17,401 nt of DNA from CAZAFM01 sp964484395 (lineage in GTDB: Bacteria; Campylobacterota; Campylobacteria; Campylobacterales; CAZAFM01), in contig CAZAFM010000050.1 of NCBI GenBank assembly GCA_964484395.1, positions 1 to 17,401 on the forward strand, written 5' to 3'. The notes under the pieces were generated by a model. That model saw only the letters and a program-made list of their open reading frames with translations. It was not told the origin of the DNA and searched no databases. The translations under genes and the position numbers were made by a program. Below, piece by piece: positions 6,587 through 15,096 of this stretch (its first letter is position 1; every line of letters starts with the position of its first letter).

Positions 6587-7534
6587 ATGACTATCGAGCA
6601 GATGAGCACTCTATACACTGCATTTGAGGGAAAAATCCAAAAAGGTGCGAACGCAAGTGAAGGTAGAAAAGCCTCACAAGCAGAGCCAAAAACAGACACT
6701 ATCGCGGGTAAAATGAAGAAGTTTGAAAAAGACCTCTTGAGCGAACTTATGGGAGTTTTAAGAAAAGTTAGCCAAGAGATGAATGGAGAACTTCTATCTA
6801 TGGGAGCAAAAGAGAACTCTATGAAGATGAACTACTCTGAGATGAGCCACAATCAGACAAATATATCCATAGGAAAAGATGGTATATCTATGAGTAGCAC
6901 AAGCGTTAAGACCATCAGCCTTGATTTAGAGATTCATGCTAATGATGGGGTAGTAAACAAAGAGGTGGAGGTTAGCTTAGGTGAATCTCTAGCAAGCACT
7001 ATGAATATAAGGTTTGATAAAGAGATGAGCGAACAGCAGAAACTAATAGACCCATTAGTTATAGACTTTGATGGAAAAGGTGTTGAATTAGCTGATAAAA
7101 AGTTTGCATTTGATCTTGATAGTGATGGTAGAAAAGATCAGATATCTATGCTCAAAAAAGGTAGTGCCTATCTAGCACTTGATAGAAACAACAACGGAAA
7201 GATAGATGATGGAAGTGAGCTTTTTGGAACAAAAAGTGGTGATGGGTTTAAAGACCTATCAATGTATGACCTAAACAAAGATGCCAAAATAGACATAAAT
7301 GACTCCATCTATGATAAACTAAGAGTATGGAAAAAAGATGAAAGTGGTGTTGATTCATTGGTGGCACTAGGAGAAGCTGGTGTGGGTGTTATCCATCTAA
7401 ACCCAACAGAGCTAAAAAACTCACTATATGACTCTACAGGAAACCTAGCTGGTATTGCACAAAGAAGTGCAGGGGTTGAGTTCTTAAATGGAGCAAACTC
7501 TCAAGCCTATCATCTAGACTTAGTAGCGGGGTAA
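6587..7534 (+). CDS. Calcium-loop (EF-hand-like) protein under flagellar sigma-28 control
   Basis: A 315-residue acidic protein with no signal peptide or membrane segment. Residues 1-150 are Ser/Met/Lys-rich, of low complexity and unrecognised. Residues 155-270 match the 'DFDGKGVELADKKFAFDLDS' type domain found at the ends of many secreted RTX-like and adhesin proteins. It has metal loops at D176-x-D-x-D-G-x-x-D, D199-R-N-N-N-G-K-I-D-D-G-S-E and D228-L-N-K-D-A-K-I-D-I-N-D, then LRVWKKDESG and GVGVIHLN. No RTX nonapeptides are present. The ATG has a strong AAGGAG 6 nt upstream. The promoter is sigma-28 and the leader carries a CsrA-type hairpin, so it is likely co-expressed with flagellin. Without a Sec signal, export through the flagellar apparatus (as for C. 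jejuni Fed/Cia proteins) or by a type I system is possible but unproven. A hairpin at the gene end separates it from the convergent kinase. Confidence 0.85.
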   Translation: MTIEQMSTLYTAFEGKIQKGANASEGRKASQAEPKTDTIAGKMKKFEKDLLSELMGVLRKVSQEMNGELLSMGAKENSMKMNYSEMSHNQTNISIGKDGISMSSTSVKTISLDLEIHANDGVVNKEVEVSLGESLASTMNIRFDKEMSEQQKLIDPLVIDFDGKGVELADKKFAFDLDSDGRKDQISMLKKGSAYLALDRNNNGKIDDGSELFGTKSGDGFKDLSMYDLNKDAKIDINDSIYDKLRVWKKDESGVDSLVALGEAGVGVIHLNPTELKNSLYDSTGNLAGIAQRSAGVEFLNGANSQAYHLDLVAG

Positions 7535-7544
7535 ACCTGCTACT
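7522..7544 (+). terminator. Hairpin terminator between convergent genes
   Basis: AGTAGCGGG (7522-7530) pairs with CCTGCTACT (7536-7544) in nine pairs, one of them G-T, around the loop GTAAA. It includes the last codons of the calcium-loop gene. The T-rich CTTCTTAATTCTT follows on the plus strand. It could also end the minus-strand kinase transcript, though no T-run follows in that direction. Confidence 0.65.
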
Positions 7545-7548
7545 CTTC

Positions 7549-9474
7549 TTAATTCTTGGCTAAGGGTATTTTTATAGTAAACATAGCTCCATTTTCTATA
7601 TTTTGAGCTTTTAAAGAGCCTTTCATATTGTCCTCTATGATGGATTTTGCTATCTGAAGCCCTATGCCTGTTCCTTTCTCACCCTTTGTAGTTACATAAG
7701 CATCAAAGAGCTTTGGTAGAAGGAACTCTGGTATTCCACCACCATTATCTTTTATTTTTACAACACCAAATCGTCCATCTTTGCCAAATGAGCACTCTAT
7801 TTTTCCATTTTTGATATCATGCTCTAAGATTGCGTCTTTGGCATTGTTGAAAATAATCAATACAGCTTGCATAAACTCATTTGGGTATCCTGATACGCTT
7901 AGGTGTTCGTGCTCATGGATAACTATCTCAACATTGTTTTTAATAAACTCATTTTTATACATAGATACTATCTTACCTATCCCAACACAAGGAGTGAACT
8001 CCTCTTTTGATTTACTAGGTTTAAAAAAGTTTCTAAAGTCATCTATTGTTTGAGACATAAAGCTTATTTGTGAATCTATCTGAGCAAAGTAGTGAGCTAC
8101 CTCTTTGTCATCTATAGGCTCCTCTTTTCTGTCTTCAACCATATCTCTTAAAAGCTGATTAGTCATAGATAGGGCATTTAGAGGCTGTTTCCACTGATGG
8201 GCTATAGCACTTATCATAGAGCCTGTTTCTGCCATTCTGCTTTGCTGATACATGATGTTTTTTTGAGACTCACTCTCTTTTATGACTTTCATCCGTTCAG
8301 CCACCTCATGTTCTATCTGCTCTGAGAGGGTGTCATTTAAGAAGCTAAGCTCCCTCTCTTTGGTAGCTAGCTCTCTGTTTGCATTCTCAAGGTCAACATT
8401 TTGTTTTTCAAGTAAATATCTCTGACTCTCAAGCTTTCTGTTTTTGCTAACTATGAGGTAGATAAAGAAAAATATCAAAGCATTTAGAGTGCTTATAATA
8501 AAAGCCACATTAAAGTAGTCTCGTTCTATGTATAAAGGTACATCAGTATGGACTATACTATATAAATATGCTGCAGCCCTCTCTCCGTCTATATTTGTTA
8601 TAGGTTGAAAAGTTAACACAAATCCTTTATTGTCCACATCTGCAAAAAGAGCAAAGCTATCTTTACTCTCTATGCCTTTTTTTACATCTTCTTTGGTTTT
8701 TTCTGTTATGCGTTTTACTCTATCTTTTGTAATACCTGCTGGATACTGATCGTTCTTATCTATCTCTTCTAAATACTCACTAGAGAATCTACTAGTTGTA
8801 TAAAAATCCCTAAAATCTCCCCAAACCTTTTTTTCAACTATCTCTTTTTTTATTACAAAATCAACATAGCTCTCTGTTATCTTCTCTATCTCTTCTTTTA
8901 GAGCTACAAAAGATAGTGAGACTTCTACGCTTCCTAGATGAACTCCATCTCTACTAAAAATAGGATATACATTTCTAAAACCATTAAAAACCCGACCCTC
9001 TTCAAATCCATGCACTCTTTTTAGCTCATTATTTGCTATATCAACTGAGTGTCTTATGCCTATTAGGGTATCTCCAGATTTTGAAGGTTTGTGCATTCTT
9101 AAGAAGCTCTCACTATTTGGTAGGTGAAAGTGAAGCTGTCTTATGTTGTACTTTTTGAGCCTCTGGTATGTAGGGGCTATAGCAAGTCTAAGTTCCTCTC
9201 TTGTTTTGCTCTTCACGCTCTCATCTGCATCTTTTAGCTTCTCTAGTATAGATATAATCTTAGGTGAGTTTATCACCTCTTCATATAGTAGGTCTGCGTG
9301 TTTTATATATGCAGAGTTTATAGCCTTATACTCAGCAGAAAAAACACCAAGTCTTTGAGCTAGTATCCCATCTATCTTCTCTTCACTAATATAATCTGTA
9401 CTTTTAAATATCATAACTTCAAAAACAACAAAAAGTAGCAATAAAACAATCTCTAAACCATAAGATTTTTTCAT
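7549..9474 (-). CDS. Membrane sensor histidine kinase with periplasmic Cache-like domain
   Basis: A 641-residue sensor kinase. TM1 lies at about 6-23 and a periplasmic sensor at about 25-318. The blocks LHFHLPNSESFLRMHKPSKS, GFEEGRVFNGFRNVYPIF and GSVEVSLSF are typical of the dCache-type sensors seen in Campylobacterota receptors and kinases. TM2 lies at about 322-343, followed by a coiled coil (345-410). The phospho-acceptor is H426 in SAIAHQWKQPLNAL, the HQW(R/K)QPL variant common in this phylum. The ATPase domain shows the N-box IIFNNAKDAI, G1 IKDNGGGIP and G2 GTGIGLQIAKSII. There is no HAMP, PAS or receiver domain. No response regulator gene is adjacent, so it is an orphan; ligand and partner cannot be read from the sequence. 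AGGA lies 5 nt before the ATG. It is divergent from the LPP20-like operon, so shared control is possible. Confidence 0.9.
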   Translation of the reverse strand: MKKSYGLEIVLLLLFVVFEVMIFKSTDYISEEKIDGILAQRLGVFSAEYKAINSAYIKHADLLYEEVINSPKIISILEKLKDADESVKSKTREELRLAIAPTYQRLKKYNIRQLHFHLPNSESFLRMHKPSKSGDTLIGIRHSVDIANNELKRVHGFEEGRVFNGFRNVYPIFSRDGVHLGSVEVSLSFVALKEEIEKITESYVDFVIKKEIVEKKVWGDFRDFYTTSRFSSEYLEEIDKNDQYPAGITKDRVKRITEKTKEDVKKGIESKDSFALFADVDNKGFVLTFQPITNIDGERAAAYLYSIVHTDVPLYIERDYFNVAFIISTLNALIFFFIYLIVSKNRKLESQRYLLEKQNVDLENANRELATKERELSFLNDTLSEQIEHEVAERMKVIKESESQKNIMYQQSRMAETGSMISAIAHQWKQPLNALSMTNQLLRDMVEDRKEEPIDDKEVAHYFAQIDSQISFMSQTIDDFRNFFKPSKSKEEFTPCVGIGKIVSMYKNEFIKNNVEIVIHEHEHLSVSGYPNEFMQAVLIIFNNAKDAILEHDIKNGKIECSFGKDGRFGVVKIKDNGGGIPEFLLPKLFDAYVTTKGEKGTGIGLQIAKSIIEDNMKGSLKAQNIENGAMFTIKIPLAKN

Positions 9475-9475
9475 A

Positions 9476-9514
9476 AATATCCTAAGATAAAATTTGGTGG
9501 GTATAATATCCTAA
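9476..9514. repeat. Direct repeat AATATCCTAA in the divergent promoter region
   Basis: The 10-mer AATATCCTAA occurs at 9476-9485 and again at 9505-9514, a 29-base period. The first copy covers the ribosome site of the minus-strand kinase, and the second overlaps the plus-strand TATAAT (9502-9507). It could be an operator for a shared regulator or chance in AT-rich DNA. Confidence 0.4.
9502..9507 (+). promoter_or_regulatory. Candidate -10 box for the LPP20/MltC operon
   Basis: TATAAT in the context GGGTATAATATCC, about 115 bases before the preferred start codon of the large lipoprotein. A TATACT at 9545-9550 is an alternative that would give a shorter leader. Judged by eye. Confidence 0.35.
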
Positions 9515-9623
9515 AGAGTTTTAAAACTAAAATAGCTGAGATTTTATACTCAAAGATTAATGAGGCTTTAATTCCATTTTGAAGAAAATACCAAAGATGT
9601 ACTACAAGCAAGGGTTTATGCTA

Positions 9624-11498
9624 ATGACACTTATGAAGGCTTTTTTTATTCTAATATCTAGTCTATTTATAACCTCCTGTGCTACAAAATACACTCCACC
9701 AGAGACAGACTCTTCTTATAAAGAAAAAACTCTACGCGATATAAAGAGTGACTTTGATATAGAGAGGATGAATAATATAAAAATAGTGGGAAATGAGGCT
9801 AAAACCTCCAAATATGTTGCCGCAATAGATGATGATGATATTATCTACATAGGAACAAAAAAACTTAATGATAGTGATGAAATAGCCTACATTTGGTTTG
9901 ACCATAATGGGTTTGATGTCGAATTCAATACCAAAGCGCAGTATCGATGTGGCTATTCACTTCTTTTTAAACAAAAGGGAAACAATACACATGAAGGCTG
10001 TCTATCTGAGTTTTCTTCTATAAAAAATCTTGGTGCCGAGCTTACTGGGAGAATATATATGACTATTGGCACTGCAGGAATTGCTACCCTTTTTGCAGGA
10101 AATTCTCATTTGAGAGCTTTTGATGATGAGTATTTTAGGCTAGTAGTAATTGACACAAACCTTGATAAACTACAACATCCAATAGTAAACAAAATACAAT
10201 ACAATCCTTTACTAAAAACGGCTTATGAAGTGATAGAAATTGATGAATATAATTTTGATAATAGTATTGAGAATCCTAGCTTGAGGACAGAATATGATGG
10301 TGCTATTTTTGTTGATGACAAAAATGGTCAAATCTATGGAATATATAACTATGATGACTACAGAAGCTCAAACTACTCAATCGCCATAAACAGAATCATC
10401 TCAGACCTGTATAAAAACATAGCTAGAAGCAAAAATATCACCATAACAAAAGAGATGATAGATGATAAAATCCCGCCTAAAATCAAAAAACCATCTATCC
10501 CACCACCTAGTAAGCTAGTAAAAAGTGAGTATGAAAAAGAGAGTGAGTTTAAGCAGAGGGTAAAAAAAGCTGCTGATGCTAGAGAGAAAAAGATAAGAGC
10601 CATGCAAGAGGAGTATGATAGAGAGGTAGAAGCTAGAAATGAGTACATAACAAAGCTAGAGCATATGTATCAAAAGCAACTTAATGAGCAAAGAGAGAGG
10701 AGAGAGAAGCTTATAGACTCCATAGATGCCAATATGGAGTCTCTGAGTAAGTTTCTTTTCACAAGATATATGAATGGCTTTGAGGTTACAAATGCAAACT
10801 ATGATGCAGAGAGTGAAACACTCTACTTTACACTTATATCAAATAGTGACACCTACAAAAATATGGTAAAAGCAAGCCTTCCTCCAAGTGATGCAGCAAG
10901 GATAAAAGAGCGTAGATTGTATACTATAAAGCCTGATTTAGAGTATGGGGATGATACTCTATATGTAAGTGGCTTTGAGATAGAGAGTGATGGAAGTGAG
11001 TATGATATAGTCTATACTAATAGAAGCTTTGAGCCAACACAGATGGTGGTAACTGTAGCTGAAAAAAACGAAAATATAGAGCCAAACAGACAGCTTGACT
11101 TTAGTGCTTACAAGCAAGCCCAAGTAGACCTTATAGACTATAGTAAAAAAGAGCAGTGGTTTGTAGATGTAGTAGCAAGAGATAGTGCTAAAGTGCCAGA
11201 GTGGTTTAAAGATATCCAGCTTCAAGATGGACTGTATGGATATGGAGTTGGAAACTCACTTGATGAAGCTACTGAGGTTGCTATCGCCTCTTTAGCAAGG
11301 CATCTTGAGGCTAGTATAAATGCTACCTCTACAATCAAGCGAGAAGCTACAAACTCAAACCAACTTCACAGCGACTACAGAAGAGAGATAGATGTAAGAA
11401 GTGATATAATCTTAAGTAAAGATGACTATAGATTGTACAAGCAAGATATGGTTGATAATAAATGGTATGTAGTACTAGAATACAAAAAGGAGATGTGA
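9624..11498 (+). CDS. Large lipoprotein with C-terminal LPP20-like domain
   Basis: About 624 residues, secreted and lipid-anchored. The segment MKAFFILISSLFITSC is a lipoprotein signal with lipobox ITSC (C19 from this start). The open frame begins at a TTG (9579), with ATGs at 9597, 9618, 9624 and 9633. I prefer 9624 because CAAGGG lies 9 nt upstream and the signal peptide then has normal length. After an unrecognised N-terminal region (20-280) come a proline-rich hinge (about 284-296) and a charged coiled coil (about 300-370) starting KSEYEKESEFKQRVKKA. A beta-rich region follows (about 375-515). The C-terminal domain has VPEWF (524-528), YGYGVG and AxxxAxASLARHLEASI, the pattern of LPP20 lipoproteins, and resembles the next gene. 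It overlaps that gene by one base (TGATG). Whether it sits in the inner or outer membrane is unknown; the exact role is not known. Confidence 0.8.
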   Translation: MTLMKAFFILISSLFITSCATKYTPPETDSSYKEKTLRDIKSDFDIERMNNIKIVGNEAKTSKYVAAIDDDDIIYIGTKKLNDSDEIAYIWFDHNGFDVEFNTKAQYRCGYSLLFKQKGNNTHEGCLSEFSSIKNLGAELTGRIYMTIGTAGIATLFAGNSHLRAFDDEYFRLVVIDTNLDKLQHPIVNKIQYNPLLKTAYEVIEIDEYNFDNSIENPSLRTEYDGAIFVDDKNGQIYGIYNYDDYRSSNYSIAINRIISDLYKNIARSKNITITKEMIDDKIPPKIKKPSIPPPSKLVKSEYEKESEFKQRVKKAADAREKKIRAMQEEYDREVEARNEYITKLEHMYQKQLNEQRERREKLIDSIDANMESLSKFLFTRYMNGFEVTNANYDAESETLYFTLISNSDTYKNMVKASLPPSDAARIKERRLYTIKPDLEYGDDTLYVSGFEIESDGSEYDIVYTNRSFEPTQMVVTVAEKNENIEPNRQLDFSAYKQAQVDLIDYSKKEQWFVDVVARDSAKVPEWFKDIQLQDGLYGYGVGNSLDEATEVAIASLARHLEASINATSTIKREATNSNQLHSDYRREIDVRSDIILSKDDYRLYKQDMVDNKWYVVLEYKKEM

Positions 11499-12091
11499 TG
11501 AAGTTAGCTTTTTTTGGGATTTTGGCTTTTGCCTTGCTTTTTAGCGGATGTAGTCAAAAGAGGGATGCACTAAGTAAAGAGGATAGAGTAGAGATAACAG
11601 AGGAGGTCATAGAGGAGCTTCCAGAGTGGGTGGTAGAGCCAAAAGTAGATAATGCCCTAGCAGCCGTAGGTATGGCACCATACTCAAGGCATGGACTTTC
11701 TATCATGCTACCAGAAGCAGAGCTAGATGGTAGAGCCAGATTAGCCGCTAAGATAGAGTCAACCCTATCACGCCTCCAAGAGCAAAACCTAAGACACGCA
11801 AAGATAAATGCTTTTGATGATATAGATAACGCCTTTAAGTCTACAACAAAAGAGGTCGTAAGTGAGATGAAGCTCTCAGGTGCAGAGAGAAAAAAGATGT
11901 ATCAAGATGCAGATGGAACACTATATGTATTAATGGCAATAGAGAAAAAAGAGGTTGGAAATGAGCTAGAGTCTTTTAGTGATAGTTATAAAAAGCAACT
12001 CCAACAAGCCAAACTAAGTAGAGAAAACATAGAAGAGGGTATGGAGATTCTAGGTGAGTCCATAGATGAGCTAGAGGAAAATATAGACTAG
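11498..12091 (+). CDS. LPP20-family lipoprotein
   Basis: A 197-residue lipoprotein. The signal MKLAFFGILAFALLFSGC has lipobox FSGC with C18. The ATG at 11498 is preferred over an upstream ATG at 11462, because it has AAAAGGAG at the right distance, begins the signal peptide and overlaps the previous stop as TGATG. Residues 41-48 (LPEWVVEP) open an LPP20-type domain, continuing ALAAVGMA and then ARLAAKIESTLSRL. The C-terminal 60 residues are charged and probably helical. The family includes Helicobacter Lpp20, a surface-associated outer-membrane lipoprotein, and FlgP, which builds the basal disk of the polar flagellum in Campylobacter. No flagellar basal-body gene adjoins, so FlgP identity is only a possibility. 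It lies between the large LPP20-like lipoprotein and an MltC-type enzyme. Confidence 0.85.
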   Translation: MKLAFFGILAFALLFSGCSQKRDALSKEDRVEITEEVIEELPEWVVEPKVDNALAAVGMAPYSRHGLSIMLPEAELDGRARLAAKIESTLSRLQEQNLRHAKINAFDDIDNAFKSTTKEVVSEMKLSGAERKKMYQDADGTLYVLMAIEKKEVGNELESFSDSYKKQLQQAKLSRENIEEGMEILGESIDELEENID

Positions 12092-12094
12092 ATT

Positions 12095-13261
12095 ATGAAA
12101 AAGTTTTTTCTACCTCTTTTTTTGATCTCCTTTGCTTTTGCTCAAACTATCTCTGAATCAATGGAGAGCTTCAAAGATGAGTATCTACAAGCTATAGATG
12201 AGCATAAAAAAGATGCAAAAGAGATAGTAAACTCAAACCTAAAATACTACCAAGATATAGCCAAAGCTGCTCAAGCGTACTATCAGAAGTTTTTGACACA
12301 AAAATGGGGAGAGGGGAATGTCAAGCTCTCTACAAACAAGGTCTTTACTCAGTACTCTAAAGACTTTAGTTCAAGAGAGAGCTTTGACTTTGAAAATGGA
12401 AGTGTGGTTGTTGAGATACTGAGTGATAGTGATAAAGATATAGCACCAGAAGAGTTTAGCGAAAAACTAGAAGAGGCTAAGGGTGAGAGTATAGAGGAGG
12501 CTTCTAAAAAAGACCCAGTAGCAAATATCACTACAAAGTATATGAAAGAAAAAAACCTCATAGACACTACAAAAAATAGTAACAAGTTCTTAGAAGACAT
12601 CCTCCCAGAGAAAAAAATCAAAAAAGAGGATATAAAAACAAAAGAGATAACCCTAAAAGATGGAAAAAAGAGAAAACTATCATTTGTAGAAGTCCCAATG
12701 GTTCCAGATCATCTAAAAAAACTAGCAGATAAGTTTGATGATAGTGTACAAAAAGAGGCCAAGAGGTTTGGCGTAGACCCATCTCATATATTTGCAACAA
12801 TACACACAGAGAGCTACTTTAACCCTATGGCTAGAAGCTATGTACCAGCTTATGGACTAATGCAGATAGTGCCAACAACTGGCGGAGTAGATGCATACAG
12901 GGCGCTAAAAGGAGAGAAAAAAATCCTAAGCCCAGAGTATCTATACAACCCTGAAAACAACATAGAGCTAGGAGCTCAATACATAGAGCTCATACAAAAC
13001 CGCTACTTAAAAGGCGTAGAGTCAAAAGAGAAACTCTTCTTTTGCGCTAGTATCGCTTATAATGCAGGCATAGGCAACCTCTACAAAGCACTAACAGGAA
13101 GCAAAGGCAAAAAAAGTGAAGCCATAAAACAGATAAACTCACTAGACACAACCCAGCTATATGACCTACTAAGAAGCTCTAAGAGATTAACACATGAAGC
13201 AAGAAGCTACATTAAAAAAATGAGTGAGCGAAAAAAACTCTATCTAGTATATGATGGGTAG
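12095..13261 (+). CDS. mltC: MltC-type lytic murein transglycosylase
   Basis: A periplasmic enzyme that cleaves the MurNAc-GlcNAc bond with 1,6-anhydro product formation. Residues 1-16 are a Sec signal (cleavage after AFA); unlike E. coli MltC there is no lipobox cysteine, so it is probably soluble. Residues about 25-115 match the MltC N-terminal domain (DUF3393), with KVFTQYSKDFSSRESFDF and GSVVVEIL. A charged linker (about 116-200) is longer than in E. coli. The SLT goose-lysozyme domain (about 203-388) has catalytic E239 in ATIHTESYFNP, AYGLMQIVP (252-260) and IAYNAGIGN (320-328). Length is 388, against 359 in E. coli. The start lies 3 bases after the previous stop, with only a distant AGAGGA, so translation is probably coupled. 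It is the third gene of the operon with two LPP20-like lipoproteins. Confidence 0.9.
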   Translation: MKKFFLPLFLISFAFAQTISESMESFKDEYLQAIDEHKKDAKEIVNSNLKYYQDIAKAAQAYYQKFLTQKWGEGNVKLSTNKVFTQYSKDFSSRESFDFENGSVVVEILSDSDKDIAPEEFSEKLEEAKGESIEEASKKDPVANITTKYMKEKNLIDTTKNSNKFLEDILPEKKIKKEDIKTKEITLKDGKKRKLSFVEVPMVPDHLKKLADKFDDSVQKEAKRFGVDPSHIFATIHTESYFNPMARSYVPAYGLMQIVPTTGGVDAYRALKGEKKILSPEYLYNPENNIELGAQYIELIQNRYLKGVESKEKLFFCASIAYNAGIGNLYKALTGSKGKKSEAIKQINSLDTTQLYDLLRSSKRLTHEARSYIKKMSERKKLYLVYDG

Positions 13262-13325
13262 CTTCATATGAGAATAAACAGTACATTGAGCCTGAATTGA
13301 AGTGGTCTTGATAAAATTACATTAT

Positions 13326-14990
13326 TTACAAAACCTCTTCACACAACACCATCTCCCAGCCACAAAAGATAACAATCACTTTGATAAATCGTTCACCTAG
13401 GTCATACTGATTTAGTTGCTCTCTTGCCTCTTTTGCTTTTTGTTTTAGTAGCTCTTTGTTGTCTTTCTCATCTCTTTTTATATACTTAAGCTCTATAAGC
13501 CCACCATAGGGGATCTCATCTTTTACAGGATTTAGCAGAATGTCTATATAGCCTTTGTTTGATTCTGGTTCGCTTTTTAGCTCATAGTATGGGTTTAGAT
13601 TTAGGTAGCAGAGCATAAAGGCTTTTATAAAGCTCTCTCCATCTATGAAGTCTCTAATAGAGGTGCACTGTTTTAGTATTTGGGCTAGATAAGAAAAAGC
13701 ACTTAAGTCTTTTTCATACCCAAAGTTTAGGATGTGTTCATTTAAGGTATCTAGCTTCATATCAAAATCTTCAAAGTCTATGTAAGCATAGTGGATAAAC
13801 TCTGAAAGGAGTTTTTTTATTGTTTGGTTTGGTATTTTTAGATTCAGAGCCACTCTGTATTTCTCTAAAGTCATAAACCCCAAGCTAAACATAAAAGATT
13901 TAAAGTTATTTTCATTTGTTAGTTCAAACGCACTAAAGTTATCTTTGATATTTGGTATTGTTATTTTCTTGCCTAAGATTAGATCATTTAGCATTCTAAA
14001 ATTACCATTTAGTTTTTTGTCTGTGTAGATTAGGTATTTTAGTTTGGTGTAGTCGGTTCGGACATTTGTGTCGATTAGGTCTCGTGGTTCTTTGTCGGTT
14101 CTTACTAGATAATCAAAATAGTAAAGGATCATATCACTATTATAAATTGTATGTTCTACGCTATCACTAAATCTATAAGAATTATACCACTCATCACAGA
14201 TAGATAAAATCCTCTCTTTTTTATCACTCAAGTTATAAAACTCTATCATCTCTACTAATTCATCTTTTGTAACACCCACTAAATCATTAAGTTCAAGACT
14301 TAGTGAGACATTTTTGCCTATATTGCTCCCACTTGTTACATCATAGAGTGCTAATGGTGATACACCTGTTATAAACATCTTCTTAACAGCCCCACTGGTT
14401 CCCACTTTTAGCATAGTAAAAAACTCTTTATATATGGCACTTTTTGCAGTGACTATGTTTTTATAAGCCTCTTTATCACTTATTAGGAGTTTGGTTACGA
14501 AGTTATCGTACTCATCTATGAGGATATAGATAGGGAGGTTGTTCTCAACGCAGATTCTAAAAAGTAGTTCTAGCTTATCAATAGGGTCATCAATATCTAA
14601 TCTATCTAAATTATATTTATTGCAAAACTCATCTATTGTGAAGCGAATGTGATTTCTAAAACTACTCTCATAATTTGTTATATTTACAGCACTAAAATCA
14701 AATCTCAAAATATAGAAGCTACTTTTTAGTGGAGTTGGGTTTTTGTAGATATATGTTGTTTTAAATATATTATCAAATCTATCTTTATAATAAACATCAT
14801 AGTACGCCTCAAGCATAGATATAGTTAGAGATTTTCCAAATCTTCTAGGGCGTAAAAAGTATAAAAAACTCTGCTCATTTTCGATAATCTCTATAAATCT
14901 TGTTTTGTCTATGTAGTACCAGTCCTCTTCTAAGACTCGTTTAAAATCACTCAATCCATAAGGAAGTTTAGTTGTTCGTCCTATGGGCAT
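13326..14990 (-). CDS. AAA-ATPase-like protein with C-terminal PD-(D/E)XK nuclease domain
   Basis: A 554-residue protein of the AAA-ATPase_like/PDDEXK_9 architecture. The N-terminus has LPYGLSDF and YYIDKTRFI, Walker A variant LRPRRFGKSL (46-55, K53) and Walker B ILIDEYD (156-162). A sensor-like MFITGVSPLAL (205-215) follows. The C-terminal nuclease core shows D483 in GYIDILLNP and E500-L-K502 in GLIELKYIK, then a helix KAKEAREQLNQY and IVIFCGW, so the catalytic set appears complete. These proteins are scattered through many phyla, often in several copies, and their function is not established. Defence or mobile-element roles are only suspected. It stands alone, convergent with the MltC-type gene. 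AAGGA lies before the ATG with a possible TATAAT upstream. No terminal repeats, integrase or att-like sites are visible around it. Confidence 0.88.
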   Translation of the reverse strand: MPIGRTTKLPYGLSDFKRVLEEDWYYIDKTRFIEIIENEQSFLYFLRPRRFGKSLTISMLEAYYDVYYKDRFDNIFKTTYIYKNPTPLKSSFYILRFDFSAVNITNYESSFRNHIRFTIDEFCNKYNLDRLDIDDPIDKLELLFRICVENNLPIYILIDEYDNFVTKLLISDKEAYKNIVTAKSAIYKEFFTMLKVGTSGAVKKMFITGVSPLALYDVTSGSNIGKNVSLSLELNDLVGVTKDELVEMIEFYNLSDKKERILSICDEWYNSYRFSDSVEHTIYNSDMILYYFDYLVRTDKEPRDLIDTNVRTDYTKLKYLIYTDKKLNGNFRMLNDLILGKKITIPNIKDNFSAFELTNENNFKSFMFSLGFMTLEKYRVALNLKIPNQTIKKLLSEFIHYAYIDFEDFDMKLDTLNEHILNFGYEKDLSAFSYLAQILKQCTSIRDFIDGESFIKAFMLCYLNLNPYYELKSEPESNKGYIDILLNPVKDEIPYGGLIELKYIKRDEKDNKELLKQKAKEAREQLNQYDLGERFIKVIVIFCGWEMVLCEEVL

Positions 14991-15096
14991 ATATATCCTT
15001 TATGTTTTAAGTTCAAGAGTTGGCTACCATCAAGAGCGCATATAGTAATATTATAACATCTATCCTATGTTACTTTATAATAGATTTCTTGAATTA

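Noticed and set aside
10373..10648. Open frame of 91 codons on the minus strand inside the large lipoprotein gene
   Set aside because: It mirrors the Lys/Glu-rich coiled-coil codons and has no ribosome site. The same applies to the open frames opposite the real genes at 628-855, 1593-1865, 3646-3936, 7781-8053 and 12349-12621.
11462..11497. Upstream ATG extension of the small LPP20 lipoprotein
   Set aside because: The 12 extra residues would spoil the signal peptide and overlap the preceding gene; the ATG at 11498 has a proper ribosome site.
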